Shown piece after piece: positions 26,442 through 34,466 of a stretch of DNA of 50,914 nucleotides. Both the position numbers and the translations under genes were made by a program. The stretch is from NCBI GenBank assembly GCA_028289645.1, contig JANQOK010000009.1:1-50914 (forward strand), given 5' to 3'. The notes below the pieces were generated by a model. It saw nothing but the letters and a program-made list of their open reading frames with translations. It was not told where the DNA came from and ran no database searches. Source of the DNA: Anderseniella sp. GTDB taxonomy: Bacteria; Pseudomonadota; Alphaproteobacteria; Rhizobiales; Aestuariivirgaceae. Position 1 is the first letter of the stretch, and each line of letters opens with the position of its first letter.

Positions 26442-26903
26442 ATGAACACACTCGTTGAACGCATTGACCACTATGGGATGGGTGCATGGATTGCACTGAT
26501 GGTGGTGAGTTTCGTGGTCTTCTGGCCACTTGGATTGGCAATACTTGGATACATGATCTGGAGCGGACGTATGAGATGCAAGAACAAGGGCAAGGTTGCG
26601 GCCTTTAACGCAGGCAATTTTGGCATGGGCAAACGTGGACCCGGCCGCTGGTACCGGGGCGGTTTTCCGTCATCAGGAAACCGCGCTTTCGACGACTACC
26701 GGGAAGAGACACTGAACCGGCTGCAGGAAGAGCATGAGGAATTTCAGGAGTTCCTTGAAAAACTGCGGCATGCCCGTGACAAGGCCGAGTTCGACCAGTT
26801 CATGGCCGATCGGACAAGGCGCGCCGAAGCCACCGATGTGGAAGACGCAGCAGCAAAGGACTCCAAAGACGTCAAGGATGACGGCGACAAACCGGCCGCT
26901 TGA
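26442..26903 (+). CDS. DUF2852 membrane protein
   Basis: The 153-aa protein has one strong membrane helix (about residues 15-40, WIALMVVSFVVFWPLGLAIL). Next is the conserved MIWSGRM and a basic, glycine-rich loop (GKRGPGRWYRGG). A helical acidic/basic segment EETLNRLQEEHEEFQEFLEKL follows, with a hydrophilic tail. This is the DUF2852 layout, known mainly from alphaproteobacteria and of undefined function. An AGAGGCGAG ribosome-site run precedes the ATG. It is a monocistronic unit closed by a strong terminator, with TetR-type sites in its promoter. Confidence 0.88.
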   Translation: MNTLVERIDHYGMGAWIALMVVSFVVFWPLGLAILGYMIWSGRMRCKNKGKVAAFNAGNFGMGKRGPGRWYRGGFPSSGNRAFDDYREETLNRLQEEHEEFQEFLEKLRHARDKAEFDQFMADRTRRAEATDVEDAAAKDSKDVKDDGDKPAA

Positions 26904-26926
26904 GGCACTGCTGGCAGAAACGATTG

Positions 26927-26953
26927 AAACCCCGGTTTTGCGCCGGGGTTTTT
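26927..26953 (+). terminator. Rho-independent terminator after the DUF2852 gene
   Basis: A 9-bp perfect stem, AAACCCCGG with CCGGGGTTT, surrounds a 7-nt loop and runs into TTTTT on the plus strand. It lies 24 bp after the stop codon and cleanly separates this gene from the promoter of the next unit. Confidence 0.9.
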
Positions 26954-26963
26954 CTCTTGGAGA

Positions 26964-26991
26964 TTGACACAGCGACCAGGTGTGCTACTAG
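26964..26991 (+). promoter_or_regulatory. Sigma-70-like promoter ahead of the structured leader
   Basis: A perfect TTGACA (26964-26969) and TACTAG (26986-26991) are 16 bp apart. They predict a start near 26998, immediately before the structured RNA. The perfect -35 makes this the clearest promoter in the window. Confidence 0.65.
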
Positions 26992-26997
26992 CTCCTT

Positions 26998-27102
26998 GAG
27001 GTCGGGGCAGCGATGGCGTCGCTGCAAAGATCCCGGCCAGGGTTGAACAATCACACCCTCATGGCATCCTGAACGCCCGGATGAGTTTTCTCCGGGCTTT
27101 TA
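26998..27102 (+). ncRNA. Structured RNA: candidate attenuator/riboswitch leader of creatinase, or small RNA
   Basis: About 105 nt between a promoter and a terminator contain dense pairing. GGTCGGG (27000-27006) pairs with CCCGGCC (27032-27038), with one G-U. It encloses a perfect hairpin GCAGCGA/TCGCTGC (27007-27025, 5-nt loop). A second hairpin AGGGT/ACCCT lies at 27039-27059, and TGAG/CTCA (26997-27000 with 27058-27061) could close a junction. The segment TCGGGGC at 27002-27008 could alternatively pair with the 5' arm of the terminator (GCCCGGA) at six of seven positions, an antiterminator-like option. I match no riboswitch class I can recall. The creatinase start lies 50 nt past the terminator, so either attenuation or a free small RNA is possible. 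Confidence 0.5.
27075..27101 (+). terminator. Rho-independent terminator or attenuator before creatinase
   Basis: A 7-bp stem, GCCCGGA/TCCGGGC, with a 9-nt loop is followed by TTTT on the plus strand. It lies between the strong promoter and the creatinase start codon with no gene between, so it would end leader transcripts unless bypassed. Confidence 0.75.
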
Positions 27103-27151
27103 CATGGGTAGCTCCCAACCGGCCCAGAGACTGGCTTGTTGGAGATTTGTC

Positions 27152-28372
27152 ATGTTGCAGAGAATTGTCCGTCCGGACGCCTTTCGGTTTCACAATGGCG
27201 AAAAGGCATCCCTCCCCTTTACATCCAAAGAATATCAGCGCCGTCTTGGCAGGCTGCGCAAGACCATGGCCCGCATGGACCTGCCGGCAGTGCTGCTGAC
27301 GTCCATGCACAACGTCGCCTATTATTCCGGCTTTCTGTATTGCAGTTTTGGCCGGCCCTACGCATGTGTCGTGACCCAGGATACTTGCACAACGGTGTCG
27401 GCCAACATCGATGCCGGACAACCCTGGCGCAGGTCGTTCAGCGACAATGTCACCTACACTGACTGGCAGCGGGGCAACTACTGGCGCGCCATACACGGCC
27501 TGATCGGCGAGCCTGGCCGGCTCGGCGTCGAAGCGGACCATCTGACGCTGGCCATGCGCGACCAGGCCATCGCGGCCCTCGGCGCGCCGGACATGTGCGA
27601 TATCGGCAAGGCCACAATGGCCCAGCGCATGGTGAAGTCGGTCGAGGAGATCAGGCTGATCAAATCGGGCGCAAAAGTAGCCGATATTGGTGGCGAAGCC
27701 ATCCGTGACGCCATTCAAGCCGGTGTACGGGAGATTGATGTGGCTATGGCCGGACGCAATGCCATGGAGTTGGCCATCGCGAAACGGCACCCGGACAGCG
27801 AAATTCGCGACAGCTGGGTCTGGTTCCAGTCCGGCATCAATACCGACGGCGCCCACAACCCGGTCACCACGCGCGCGCTGGAAAAGGGTGACATCCTGTC
27901 CCTGAACACCTTTCCGATGATCTCCGGGTACTACACCGCGCTGGAACGTACGCTGTTTCTGGGTGAGCCGACCAATGCGGAGCGCAAACTTTGGGACATC
28001 AATGTGGGCGCCCATGAACTGGGCATTTCGCTGATCAGGCCGGGCGCCAGCTGTTCAGGGATCACATCCGAGATTAACCGCTATTTCGAAGATCATGGTG
28101 TGCTGCAATATCGGACATTCGGGTACGGCCACTCGTTCGGTGTGCTGTCGCACTATTACGGCCGCGAGGCGGGTCTGGAACTGCGCGAGGACGTCGACAC
28201 CGTGCTTGAGCCCGGCATGGTTGTGTCGATGGAACCGATGCTCACAGTGCCGGAAGGAAAGCCCGGTGCCGGTGGATATCGCGAGCATGACATTTTGGTA
28301 GTTGGCAAAACGGGTGCGGAGAACATCACGGGGTTTCCGTACGGTCCGGAGCACAACATCATTGCCGCATAG
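27152..28372 (+). CDS. Creatinase (creatine amidinohydrolase)
   Basis: Creatinase hydrolyses creatine to sarcosine and urea in the cytoplasm. The 406-aa protein follows the Pseudomonas enzyme closely. Matching blocks are FTSKEYQRRLGRLR, YYSGFLYCSFGRPYA and TVSANIDAGQPWRR; then VWFQSGINTDGAHNPVTTR, with the catalytic His at 235, and LQYRTFGYGHSFG with LSHYYGREAGLELRED. The metal-independent pita-bread fold is expected. The ATG chosen gives the family length, and an in-frame ATG 16 codons upstream lies just past the terminator. No creatininase, sarcosine oxidase or urease gene is in the window, so the pathway partners are elsewhere. Upstream lies an attenuator-like RNA, and a terminator follows. 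Confidence 0.93.
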   Translation: MLQRIVRPDAFRFHNGEKASLPFTSKEYQRRLGRLRKTMARMDLPAVLLTSMHNVAYYSGFLYCSFGRPYACVVTQDTCTTVSANIDAGQPWRRSFSDNVTYTDWQRGNYWRAIHGLIGEPGRLGVEADHLTLAMRDQAIAALGAPDMCDIGKATMAQRMVKSVEEIRLIKSGAKVADIGGEAIRDAIQAGVREIDVAMAGRNAMELAIAKRHPDSEIRDSWVWFQSGINTDGAHNPVTTRALEKGDILSLNTFPMISGYYTALERTLFLGEPTNAERKLWDINVGAHELGISLIRPGASCSGITSEINRYFEDHGVLQYRTFGYGHSFGVLSHYYGREAGLELREDVDTVLEPGMVVSMEPMLTVPEGKPGAGGYREHDILVVGKTGAENITGFPYGPEHNIIAA

Positions 28373-28374
28373 GG

Positions 28375-28403
28375 CTGATCGGACGGTATGCCGATCAGTT
28401 TTT
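28375..28403 (+). terminator. Rho-independent terminator after creatinase
   Basis: A perfect 8-bp stem, CTGATCGG/CCGATCAG, with an 8-nt loop is followed by TTTTT, starting 3 bp after the stop codon. It sits in the gap before the convergent DUF2189 gene. Confidence 0.9.
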
Positions 28404-28456
28404 GGGGGAAGTGGAGCCGTACGGGTGGAACCGGGGGAAAACGGCGTTGGGGCCTG

Positions 28457-29257
28457 TCAGTTGCTGGCAGGCTCCACCACTCTCTGGTACAGATGCCAGG
28501 TGGCGTGGCCGAGTATCGGCAGCACGATAAACAGGCCGAGAAACGCCGGCAGCAGCGCCAGTCCGGTCAGCGCAAGTACGAAAAGTCCCCAAACCATCAT
28601 CACCAACGGATTGGTCAAAACTGCCTTGATACTGGTGATAATGGCGGTGACAAAATCCACCTCCCTGTCCAGCAGCAACGGGATTGACACGACAGTCACA
28701 GAGAACAGCACGGTGTAAAGCAAAGCGCCGACGAGGTGTCCCGCAGTCAGGAACCGCAGCCCGTCGCTGGTGTTCAAAACTGTGTAGATGAAGCCGTCCA
28801 GCGTCGAAAATGACCTGAATCCGAGGAACAGGGCCACCAGCAGACGAACCTGGTACATCCACATCCACATAATGAACAGCGTGACGAATGCCATGATCGA
28901 CAGCTCGCGACCCTTCTGCCGCCAAACCGTCGTCAGAACCCCGGACCAGGACAGAGGACGGCCGTCCTGAAGACTGCGGCTAACCTCATAAATGCCGACC
29001 GCCACGAACGGCCCCACCAGGGGAAAACCGATGGCCAGCGGATAGATCATGTAATGCATGTCGAGCCGGGCAACGAAAGCGACCGCCAGCAATCCGCCCA
29101 GGGCATAGAATCCACCAAAAAACAGGCCAAACAACGGTGCCTGGAAGAAATCTCGCAGACCTGCAGCGAACGCCATCTTGAGGTCAGATAAGCCTATGCG
29201 CCGAACGATCGGCATGGTGCTGGTGGCTGCCGGTTTTGCCTGCGGTTGTTTCGTCAT
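28457..29257 (-). CDS. DUF2189 integral membrane protein
   Basis: The 266-aa protein has about six membrane helices. Landmarks are the N-terminal RRIGLSDLKMAFAAGLRDFFQAPLFGLFFGGFYALGG and PLAIGFPLVGPFVAVGIYEVSR, then several hydrophobic helices ending HATWHLYQRVV. This is the DUF2189 pattern; the family has no assigned biochemical role. It is convergent with creatinase and faces the rarA group on the same strand, with a 113-bp gap. Nothing in context gives a function. Confidence 0.88.
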   Translation of the reverse strand: MTKQPQAKPAATSTMPIVRRIGLSDLKMAFAAGLRDFFQAPLFGLFFGGFYALGGLLAVAFVARLDMHYMIYPLAIGFPLVGPFVAVGIYEVSRSLQDGRPLSWSGVLTTVWRQKGRELSIMAFVTLFIMWMWMYQVRLLVALFLGFRSFSTLDGFIYTVLNTSDGLRFLTAGHLVGALLYTVLFSVTVVSIPLLLDREVDFVTAIITSIKAVLTNPLVMMVWGLFVLALTGLALLPAFLGLFIVLPILGHATWHLYQRVVEPASN

Positions 29258-29370
29258 TGGTTTTCCCTTCCCCTGCCAGATGCCCTATTCCGGGCCTTCA
29301 GCCATACTGGCCACGTTGGTCAACGGACGAAATGATCTGGATCAATCCTGACCCGGCAGGCCGATCAACA

Positions 29371-30687
29371 CTACTTTTCGCCGCGTTGCGCGCGCAACGA
29401 GGCCCACCAATCCAGCCGCTTGCGGATCTCACGCTCAAAGCCTTTGTCAGGCGGATCATAGAAGGTTTCCCTGCCCATCTCGGCAGGAAAGTAGTTTTGT
29501 CCCGAAAACCCATCCGGCTGATCAGGGTCGTATTTGTATCCTGCCCCGTACTCCTGCTCCTTCATCATTTTCGTCGGCGCGTTGAGAATGATCTTTGGCG
29601 GCATGACCGAGCCGGTTTCCTTCGCCCGCCGCATCACCTGCTTATAGGCTGTGTAGACGCCGATCGACTTGGGCGCGGTTGCCAGATAGACGGCGGCCTG
29701 AGCCAACCCGAGTTCACCTTCCGGCGAGCCAAGAAAGTCATAGACATCCTTCGCTGCCAGTGCCTGGAGCACGGCCTGCGGGTCGGCCAGACCAATGTCC
29801 TCATTGGCCATGCGGACCAGGCGCCGGCAGATGAACAACGGATCCTCGCCGGCCACCAGCATGCGAGCCAGCCAGTACAAGGCGGCATCCGGATCTGATC
29901 CGCGGATTGATTTGTGCAGCGCGGAAATGAGGTTGTAGTGACCATCCTGGCCCTTGTCGTAGACCGGCACACGGCGCTGAATGGTTTCCGCCAAACCCGA
30001 CGCATCCAGTGGACCGGCGCCGTCTTCGACAATGGAGAACAGATCCTCGACGAGGTTCAGAAAATAACGGCCGTCACCGTCAGCCATGGCGAACAACTGT
30101 TCGCGGGCCTCCTCAGTCACCGGCAGCGAACGGCCTTCAAGCTCCTGGGCCCGGGCCAGCAGTCCAGCCATGGCAGCACCGTCGAGGCGGTTGAGCGTCA
30201 ACACCTTGGCGCGCGACAACACCGCCGCATTCAGTTCAAATGACGGGTTTTCGGTGGTCGCGCCGACCAGGGTAATGGTGCCGTCTTCCATCCAGGGCAG
30301 GAAACTGTCCTGCTGCGCCTTGTTGAAGCGATGGATCTCGTCGACGAACAACAAGGTGCCCTGCCCCTTGTCGGTACGGCGCAGCCGCGCTGCCTCGAAC
30401 ACCTTTTTCAGGTCCGCAACACCGGAGTGAATAGCCGAAATCTGCTCAAAGTGCAGACCGGCCTCACCCGCAAGCAAGCGGGCGATGGTGGTCTTGCCGG
30501 TTCCCGGCGGACCCCACAGAACCATGGAACTGATCCGGCCCGACGATATCATGCGCGATATCAGCCCGGCCTCGCCGGTAAGGTGATCCTGGCCCTGCAC
30601 CTCGGCCAATGACGCTGGGCGCAACCTATCTGCCAGGGGCCGTGGTGCCGACGCCTCCAATCCGGCTGCCTCGAACAGGGATGCCAT
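29371..30687 (-). CDS. rarA: Replication-associated recombination protein A (RarA/MgsA)
   Basis: An AAA+ ATPase related to clamp loaders, acting at stalled replication forks, 438 aa. The N terminus PLADRLRPASLAEVQGQDHL is characteristic. Walker A is GPPGTGKTT, Walker B is LFVDEIHRFNKAQQD, and sensor 1 is VGATTENPSFE. The C-terminal tetramerisation part has SALHKSIRGSDPDAALYWLARM and NAPTKMMKEQEYGAGYKYDPD. All motifs are intact. It starts 14 bp after the stop of the Do-type protease gene and is probably co-transcribed with it, a common arrangement in Hyphomicrobiales. Confidence 0.96.
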   Translation of the reverse strand: MASLFEAAGLEASAPRPLADRLRPASLAEVQGQDHLTGEAGLISRMISSGRISSMVLWGPPGTGKTTIARLLAGEAGLHFEQISAIHSGVADLKKVFEAARLRRTDKGQGTLLFVDEIHRFNKAQQDSFLPWMEDGTITLVGATTENPSFELNAAVLSRAKVLTLNRLDGAAMAGLLARAQELEGRSLPVTEEAREQLFAMADGDGRYFLNLVEDLFSIVEDGAGPLDASGLAETIQRRVPVYDKGQDGHYNLISALHKSIRGSDPDAALYWLARMLVAGEDPLFICRRLVRMANEDIGLADPQAVLQALAAKDVYDFLGSPEGELGLAQAAVYLATAPKSIGVYTAYKQVMRRAKETGSVMPPKIILNAPTKMMKEQEYGAGYKYDPDQPDGFSGQNYFPAEMGRETFYDPPDKGFEREIRKRLDWWASLRAQRGEK

Positions 30688-30701
30688 GGAGAGCCTTTTG
30701 C

Positions 30702-32123
30702 CTAACCGCCAAACTCGCGACGAATGATCTTGCCTTTGCGCATTATTGCCACGTCCCAGTATCCGTCCCGTCGACGAAGCACTCTGCGCAAATCGGATAC
30801 AGTCGCAAGCTTGCTTTCATTGAGCTCGACAATCACATCACCCTTCTTGAAACCGAAACGGCGGGCAATCGATCTCCTCACGCTGGAAACGGCGACACCT
30901 TCAACCAGCGCAGGCAAACCCAACTCTTCGGAGACTGCAGGTGAAACGTTGACTACTTCCAAACCGGTAAACGGCGACCGGCCCCGGATCACCGTGGTAT
31001 TGCGTGGAGGATCCTCCGGCGCGGCGGCCAGTGCAACGTCGGTCTTGAAGCGTTTCGATTTGCGGCTGAACACGACGCGGGATTCCTCGCCCACCGCCAA
31101 AGTGGCGAACCTGAAACTGAATTCCTGGGCATTCTCAATCGGCTTTCCGGCCAGGCGCAGCAGGACATCTCCCCGTTTGATGCCGGCCTTCTTGAGCGGG
31201 CTGGACGGATGCAGCTTGGACACCAGAGCGCCGCGCGGACGGTTCAGCCCGAGCGCCGATGCCAGGTCGCTGGTGACGTTCTGCAGGTCCGCACCGACCC
31301 ATGGCCGCACAACCTTGGTCGCGCCGCTCAGTGTCTGTTCGATAACCGAGCGCACCATGTTGACCGGAATGGCAAAACCGATGCCGTTCGAACCACCAGA
31401 ACGAGAGAATATGGCAGTGTTGATGCCGATCAGTCGGCCGTTCATGTCCACCAGCGCGCCGCCGGAGTTGCCCGGATTGATCGCCGCGTCGGTCTGAATG
31501 AAAAACTGGTATGAGGAGACGCCGACACGGGTGCGTGCCAGGGCCGAGACGATGCCGCTGGTCACCGTCTGGCCGACGCCAAACGGGTTCCCGATGGCAA
31601 GCACCAGGTCACCGACTTCCAGAGCGTCTGAATCGCCCAGCGAAAGTGCAACCAGCGGATCACCATCCGGTTCGATGCGCAGCACGGCGAGGTCCGTGCG
31701 TTCGTCCGTCAGCACGAGTTCGGCGTCAAACTCCCGCTTGTCGGACAGCACAACGCGAATTTCGGTACCGTTCTTGATGACATGGTTGTTGGTGATGACG
31801 ATGCCGGTATCATCGACAATCACACCCGAGCCGAGCGAATTCTGGGCCCGGCGGCGGGGTCTGCCGCCAAACAGTTCATCACCGAAAAACCGGCGGAAAA
31901 ACGGATCTGCCCCGAACGGTCGGCGGCGACCCTCCGACTGCACGATGCGCTTGGCATAGACATTGACCACGCTTGGCGCGGTGTTCTTCACCACCGGCGA
32001 GAACGACATGGCAATGTCGGCCCGGGAAGCAGGCACCTGCTGGGCGTTGGCAGTTCCCAACACCAGCACCAGTGGCACCACGGCCATTGCTGCAATCAAC
32101 AACACACGGCGGACAAACTGCAT
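30702..32123 (-). CDS. Do-family (DegP/DegQ-like) periplasmic serine endoprotease
   Basis: An envelope quality-control protease, 473 aa. A Sec signal peptide spans about 1-27 (VLLIAAMAVVPLVLVLG, cleavage after ANA). The trypsin-like domain has catalytic His114 (TNNHVI), Asp144 (RTDLAVLR) and Ser220 (NPGNSGGAL). Two PDZ domains cover about 275-370 and 380-470. The second is compact and ends in MRKGKIIRREFGG. A long basic linker RRPFGADPFFRRFFG corresponds to the LA loop. It precedes rarA in one unit, and a second trypsin-like protease gene lies 97 bp upstream. Confidence 0.94.
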   Translation of the reverse strand: MQFVRRVLLIAAMAVVPLVLVLGTANAQQVPASRADIAMSFSPVVKNTAPSVVNVYAKRIVQSEGRRRPFGADPFFRRFFGDELFGGRPRRRAQNSLGSGVIVDDTGIVITNNHVIKNGTEIRVVLSDKREFDAELVLTDERTDLAVLRIEPDGDPLVALSLGDSDALEVGDLVLAIGNPFGVGQTVTSGIVSALARTRVGVSSYQFFIQTDAAINPGNSGGALVDMNGRLIGINTAIFSRSGGSNGIGFAIPVNMVRSVIEQTLSGATKVVRPWVGADLQNVTSDLASALGLNRPRGALVSKLHPSSPLKKAGIKRGDVLLRLAGKPIENAQEFSFRFATLAVGEESRVVFSRKSKRFKTDVALAAAPEDPPRNTTVIRGRSPFTGLEVVNVSPAVSEELGLPALVEGVAVSSVRRSIARRFGFKKGDVIVELNESKLATVSDLRRVLRRRDGYWDVAIMRKGKIIRREFGG

Positions 32124-32220
32124 GATCGGCCATTCCTTTGTTTGTGCAAATCAATAGATGCCGCACCCTATCAACATGCGGTCAGCAGGCCAACTGTCTC
32201 GACCGATTTCTCGACACCTG

Positions 32221-33804
32221 TCAGCCGGCAGATGCAGTCTCGCCCGTATCAATGAGATCCAGCAGCAGCTGCAGTTTTTCAAGAGGCACGCCGATGTTCG
32301 AACCGCCATACTCTGGCAGGATGGCCGCGTTCACTCCAACCACCCGGCCGTTGCTGTCCATGACCGGGCCACCGCTGCCGCCTTTTGCCGTATCAGCGTC
32401 GTAGACAATCGATGCGGCGGTAACCTTGGCGACGATGCCCTGACTTGCCAAAGGTTGAATGAACGAATTCTCGGCCAACCGCTCGGCCACTTTCCAGAAA
32501 TTAGTTTCGCCGGCCTCCCGGATCTTCATGACAAACGGCTTGCCGGCCTGAGCCAGCATGGCCCTGAGCCCGGTGGGGTAGCCCATCACAATGACGTTGT
32601 CACCCGGAGTGAGTTCAACCGATGACAGTTCAAGCCCGGCGACCTCAGGCACGGCACCCTTGAAGGCCAGCACGGCGACGTCGGCTTCATCACTGGCCTG
32701 TACCAGTTCGACCGGTATAGCATCGACCCTGCCCGGCATGTAGGCAACAAACCGGGTGAATTCCGGCTGCAGCCCGCGCCCTCCAAAAGCGGTGAGATTG
32801 GCATCACTCTCCCACGGCAATGCAACGTGCCGGTTGGTGACAATCCTGCCGCCGTTTGCAAGCACGAAGCCGGTGCCGGTATAGCGTTTTTCTGCAATCG
32901 GGCCATCGCCCTCCAGTGTCAGGCGCGGTTTGCCGCGAACATCGGCGAGTGGCTGTCCGTCCGGACCGGCCACGTAGCGAAGGAAGCGGCCAGTTTCGGT
33001 CTCCCTGAACGCATACGAACCCTGCAAGAACATCACGAACGGGGTTGCGGCGGCTATGGCTCGTGCGCTGGCCTTGCGGGATTCTTCCAGCGCTTCCAGT
33101 CGACCGGTGTTCGCGGTCAGGGTCTGGTCAATCTGATCGCGCAGCGTATTCAGGTCCTGCGGCGTCAGCGCCTGTTCGCGGGCCTGGGCCAGAGATTCTG
33201 AAAATTTCTCGATGTTGGCACGCTCGCGTGCCAGGTCGGCCTGCAGCATGGCGTTGATCTGGTACTGCTGGTAAACCAGCAAACCGAGGCTGGTAATGGC
33301 CGCAACTACGCCGACGCGAAACAACACCGTTGTCTGCCCGGCAAACCGCTTCAATACGCTGACCAATGCCCGGCAAACCCTGGTGAGCACAGGTTGCCGG
33401 CTTGCGCGCAGGTAGGCCACTGCGTCGGACAGGATTTCAGAAGCAACCTTGCGCGGCTTTTCCTCATCGCCGCACAGGCAGAACCGGGACATTGGCCCCT
33501 TGTCGCCGAACTCGATTACGTCGGCCGAGCGCAAGACGTGCGATGAAACCAGTTTCCCATTGATCCACAACGGATGGTCGTTGCGCGCCTCGATTTCGTA
33601 AGAGCCTCCCGCCAGATGCAGGCGTGCTATTTCCTGGCCGCCTTGTGATCCGGACCGTGCCGGAGCAATGTGAATACGCTTGTTCGCATGCAGATAGACA
33701 TCGAGCGTCTCGCCGTGCAGGGTCGTCTGAACGCCTTCATCGCCACCGGTCAGGTGATCGAACGTTGCAACGGGTTCCGGTGCGTCTTGCAGTCTTTCAT
33801 CCAT
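32221..33804 (-). CDS. Membrane-anchored trypsin-like protease with FHA-like N-terminal domain
   Basis: The 527-aa protein has an unusual domain order. Residues about 30-110 look like a divergent FHA or FHA-like beta-sandwich (WINGKLVSSHVLRSADVIEFG). A single membrane helix at about 160-180 is followed by a coiled coil at about 185-250 (LARERANIEKFSESLAQARE). The S1/trypsin-like domain at about 300-510 has His326 (VTNRHVAL), Asp375 (EADVAVLAF) and Ser477 (AKGGSGGPV). All three triad residues are in place, so it should be catalytic. Topology suggests a cytoplasmic FHA-like part and a periplasmic protease; substrate is unknown. The start ATG follows a clean frame with no nearby alternative. Confidence 0.85.
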   Translation of the reverse strand: MDERLQDAPEPVATFDHLTGGDEGVQTTLHGETLDVYLHANKRIHIAPARSGSQGGQEIARLHLAGGSYEIEARNDHPLWINGKLVSSHVLRSADVIEFGDKGPMSRFCLCGDEEKPRKVASEILSDAVAYLRASRQPVLTRVCRALVSVLKRFAGQTTVLFRVGVVAAITSLGLLVYQQYQINAMLQADLARERANIEKFSESLAQAREQALTPQDLNTLRDQIDQTLTANTGRLEALEESRKASARAIAAATPFVMFLQGSYAFRETETGRFLRYVAGPDGQPLADVRGKPRLTLEGDGPIAEKRYTGTGFVLANGGRIVTNRHVALPWESDANLTAFGGRGLQPEFTRFVAYMPGRVDAIPVELVQASDEADVAVLAFKGAVPEVAGLELSSVELTPGDNVIVMGYPTGLRAMLAQAGKPFVMKIREAGETNFWKVAERLAENSFIQPLASQGIVAKVTAASIVYDADTAKGGSGGPVMDSNGRVVGVNAAILPEYGGSNIGVPLEKLQLLLDLIDTGETASAG

Positions 33805-33896
33805 GGCAAGGCATGCCTTCCATCTTGCAGAGCCTTACCCCTCAACCATCAGTTGGCGATTGTGCCATGCTTTAGTCAACCACGTGCACGGCAAAT

Positions 33897-34331
33897 TTAC
33901 CGTCGATCCAGTTTTGTTGACAGGATGATGGCCGACTCGGTGCGGGTGACGCCCTCTATAACGCCGATCTGGTCAAGCACCTTGTCTATGTGATCCGTGG
34001 TCAGCGCCCGTATCTGCGCGATCAGATCGAACTTGCCCGACACCGTGTGCAGTGTCTCGACCTGCGGCAGGCGCATCAGGGCGCGTACCACCTGGGCATT
34101 CATACGGGGTTCAACCGACAACTCCACGTGCGCCAGGATCCCTTCCGCTGAAACCTGATCTGCCAGCCTGACGCCATAACCAGTGATGACGCCGCTGACT
34201 TCCAGCCTGCGAAGCCGATCCTGTATTGTGGTCCGCGACACCCCCAGCCGGCGCGCAAGTTCTGAAACCGGCATTCGGGCATTGGTCTGCAACAGGGCAA
34301 TGAGCTGTTCATCTTTCTCGGTCACATTCAT
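33897..34331 (-). CDS. Lrp/AsnC-family transcriptional regulator
   Basis: An amino-acid-responsive regulator, 144 aa. The helix-turn-helix is MPVSELARRLGVSRTTIQDRLRRLE, followed by the RAM/AsnC ligand and oligomerisation domain (AHVELSVEPRMNAQVVRAL, VSGKFDLIAQIRALTTDHIDKVLDQIG). The first ATG with the family N terminus (MNVTEKDEQLIALL) was preferred to an upstream TTG. It is divergent from an ornithine-decarboxylase-family gene, with dyad and direct repeats between them, so it probably controls that gene and itself. Confidence 0.9.
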   Translation of the reverse strand: MNVTEKDEQLIALLQTNARMPVSELARRLGVSRTTIQDRLRRLEVSGVITGYGVRLADQVSAEGILAHVELSVEPRMNAQVVRALMRLPQVETLHTVSGKFDLIAQIRALTTDHIDKVLDQIGVIEGVTRTESAIILSTKLDRR

Positions 34332-34352
34332 TCCGTCACTATACAGCAAATA

Positions 34353-34391
34353 TCGTCATATTGACGAAATTTATCGCAAGCGACGAAATTT
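34353..34391. promoter_or_regulatory. Dyad and direct repeats between Lrp-type and decarboxylase genes
   Basis: A perfect dyad TCGTCA-TAT-TGACGA (34353-34367) overlaps a direct repeat of GACGAAATTT (34363-34372 and 34382-34391, 19 bp apart, about two helical turns). Lrp-type regulators often bind repeated, phased sites of this kind in a divergent promoter region. Confidence 0.55.
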
Positions 34392-34466
34392 GTACGTCTG
34401 TTTACCGGCGTCGCCAGCCATCACCATGGATTCAATGTCGAATCAACCCGGGCTCAGGAGGTCGAG

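Noticed and set aside
26998-27102. Known guanidine, glycine, SAM-II, TPP, cobalamin or SRP RNA
   Set aside because: The conserved core sequences of these RNAs (for example ACGR loops, CTGAGA, or the SRP GGAAGGAAGCAG loop) are not present. This is from memory of the consensus, not a search.
27152-28372. DMSP lyase DddP or prolidase as identity of the M24-fold gene
   Set aside because: The blocks around FLYCSFGRPYA, INTDGAHNPVTTR and LSHYYGREAGLELRED fit creatinase far better and the DddP metal ligands are absent.
28302-28718. Plus-strand frame after creatinase
   Set aside because: It overlaps the creatinase end, its terminator and the antisense of DUF2189, so it is not a gene.
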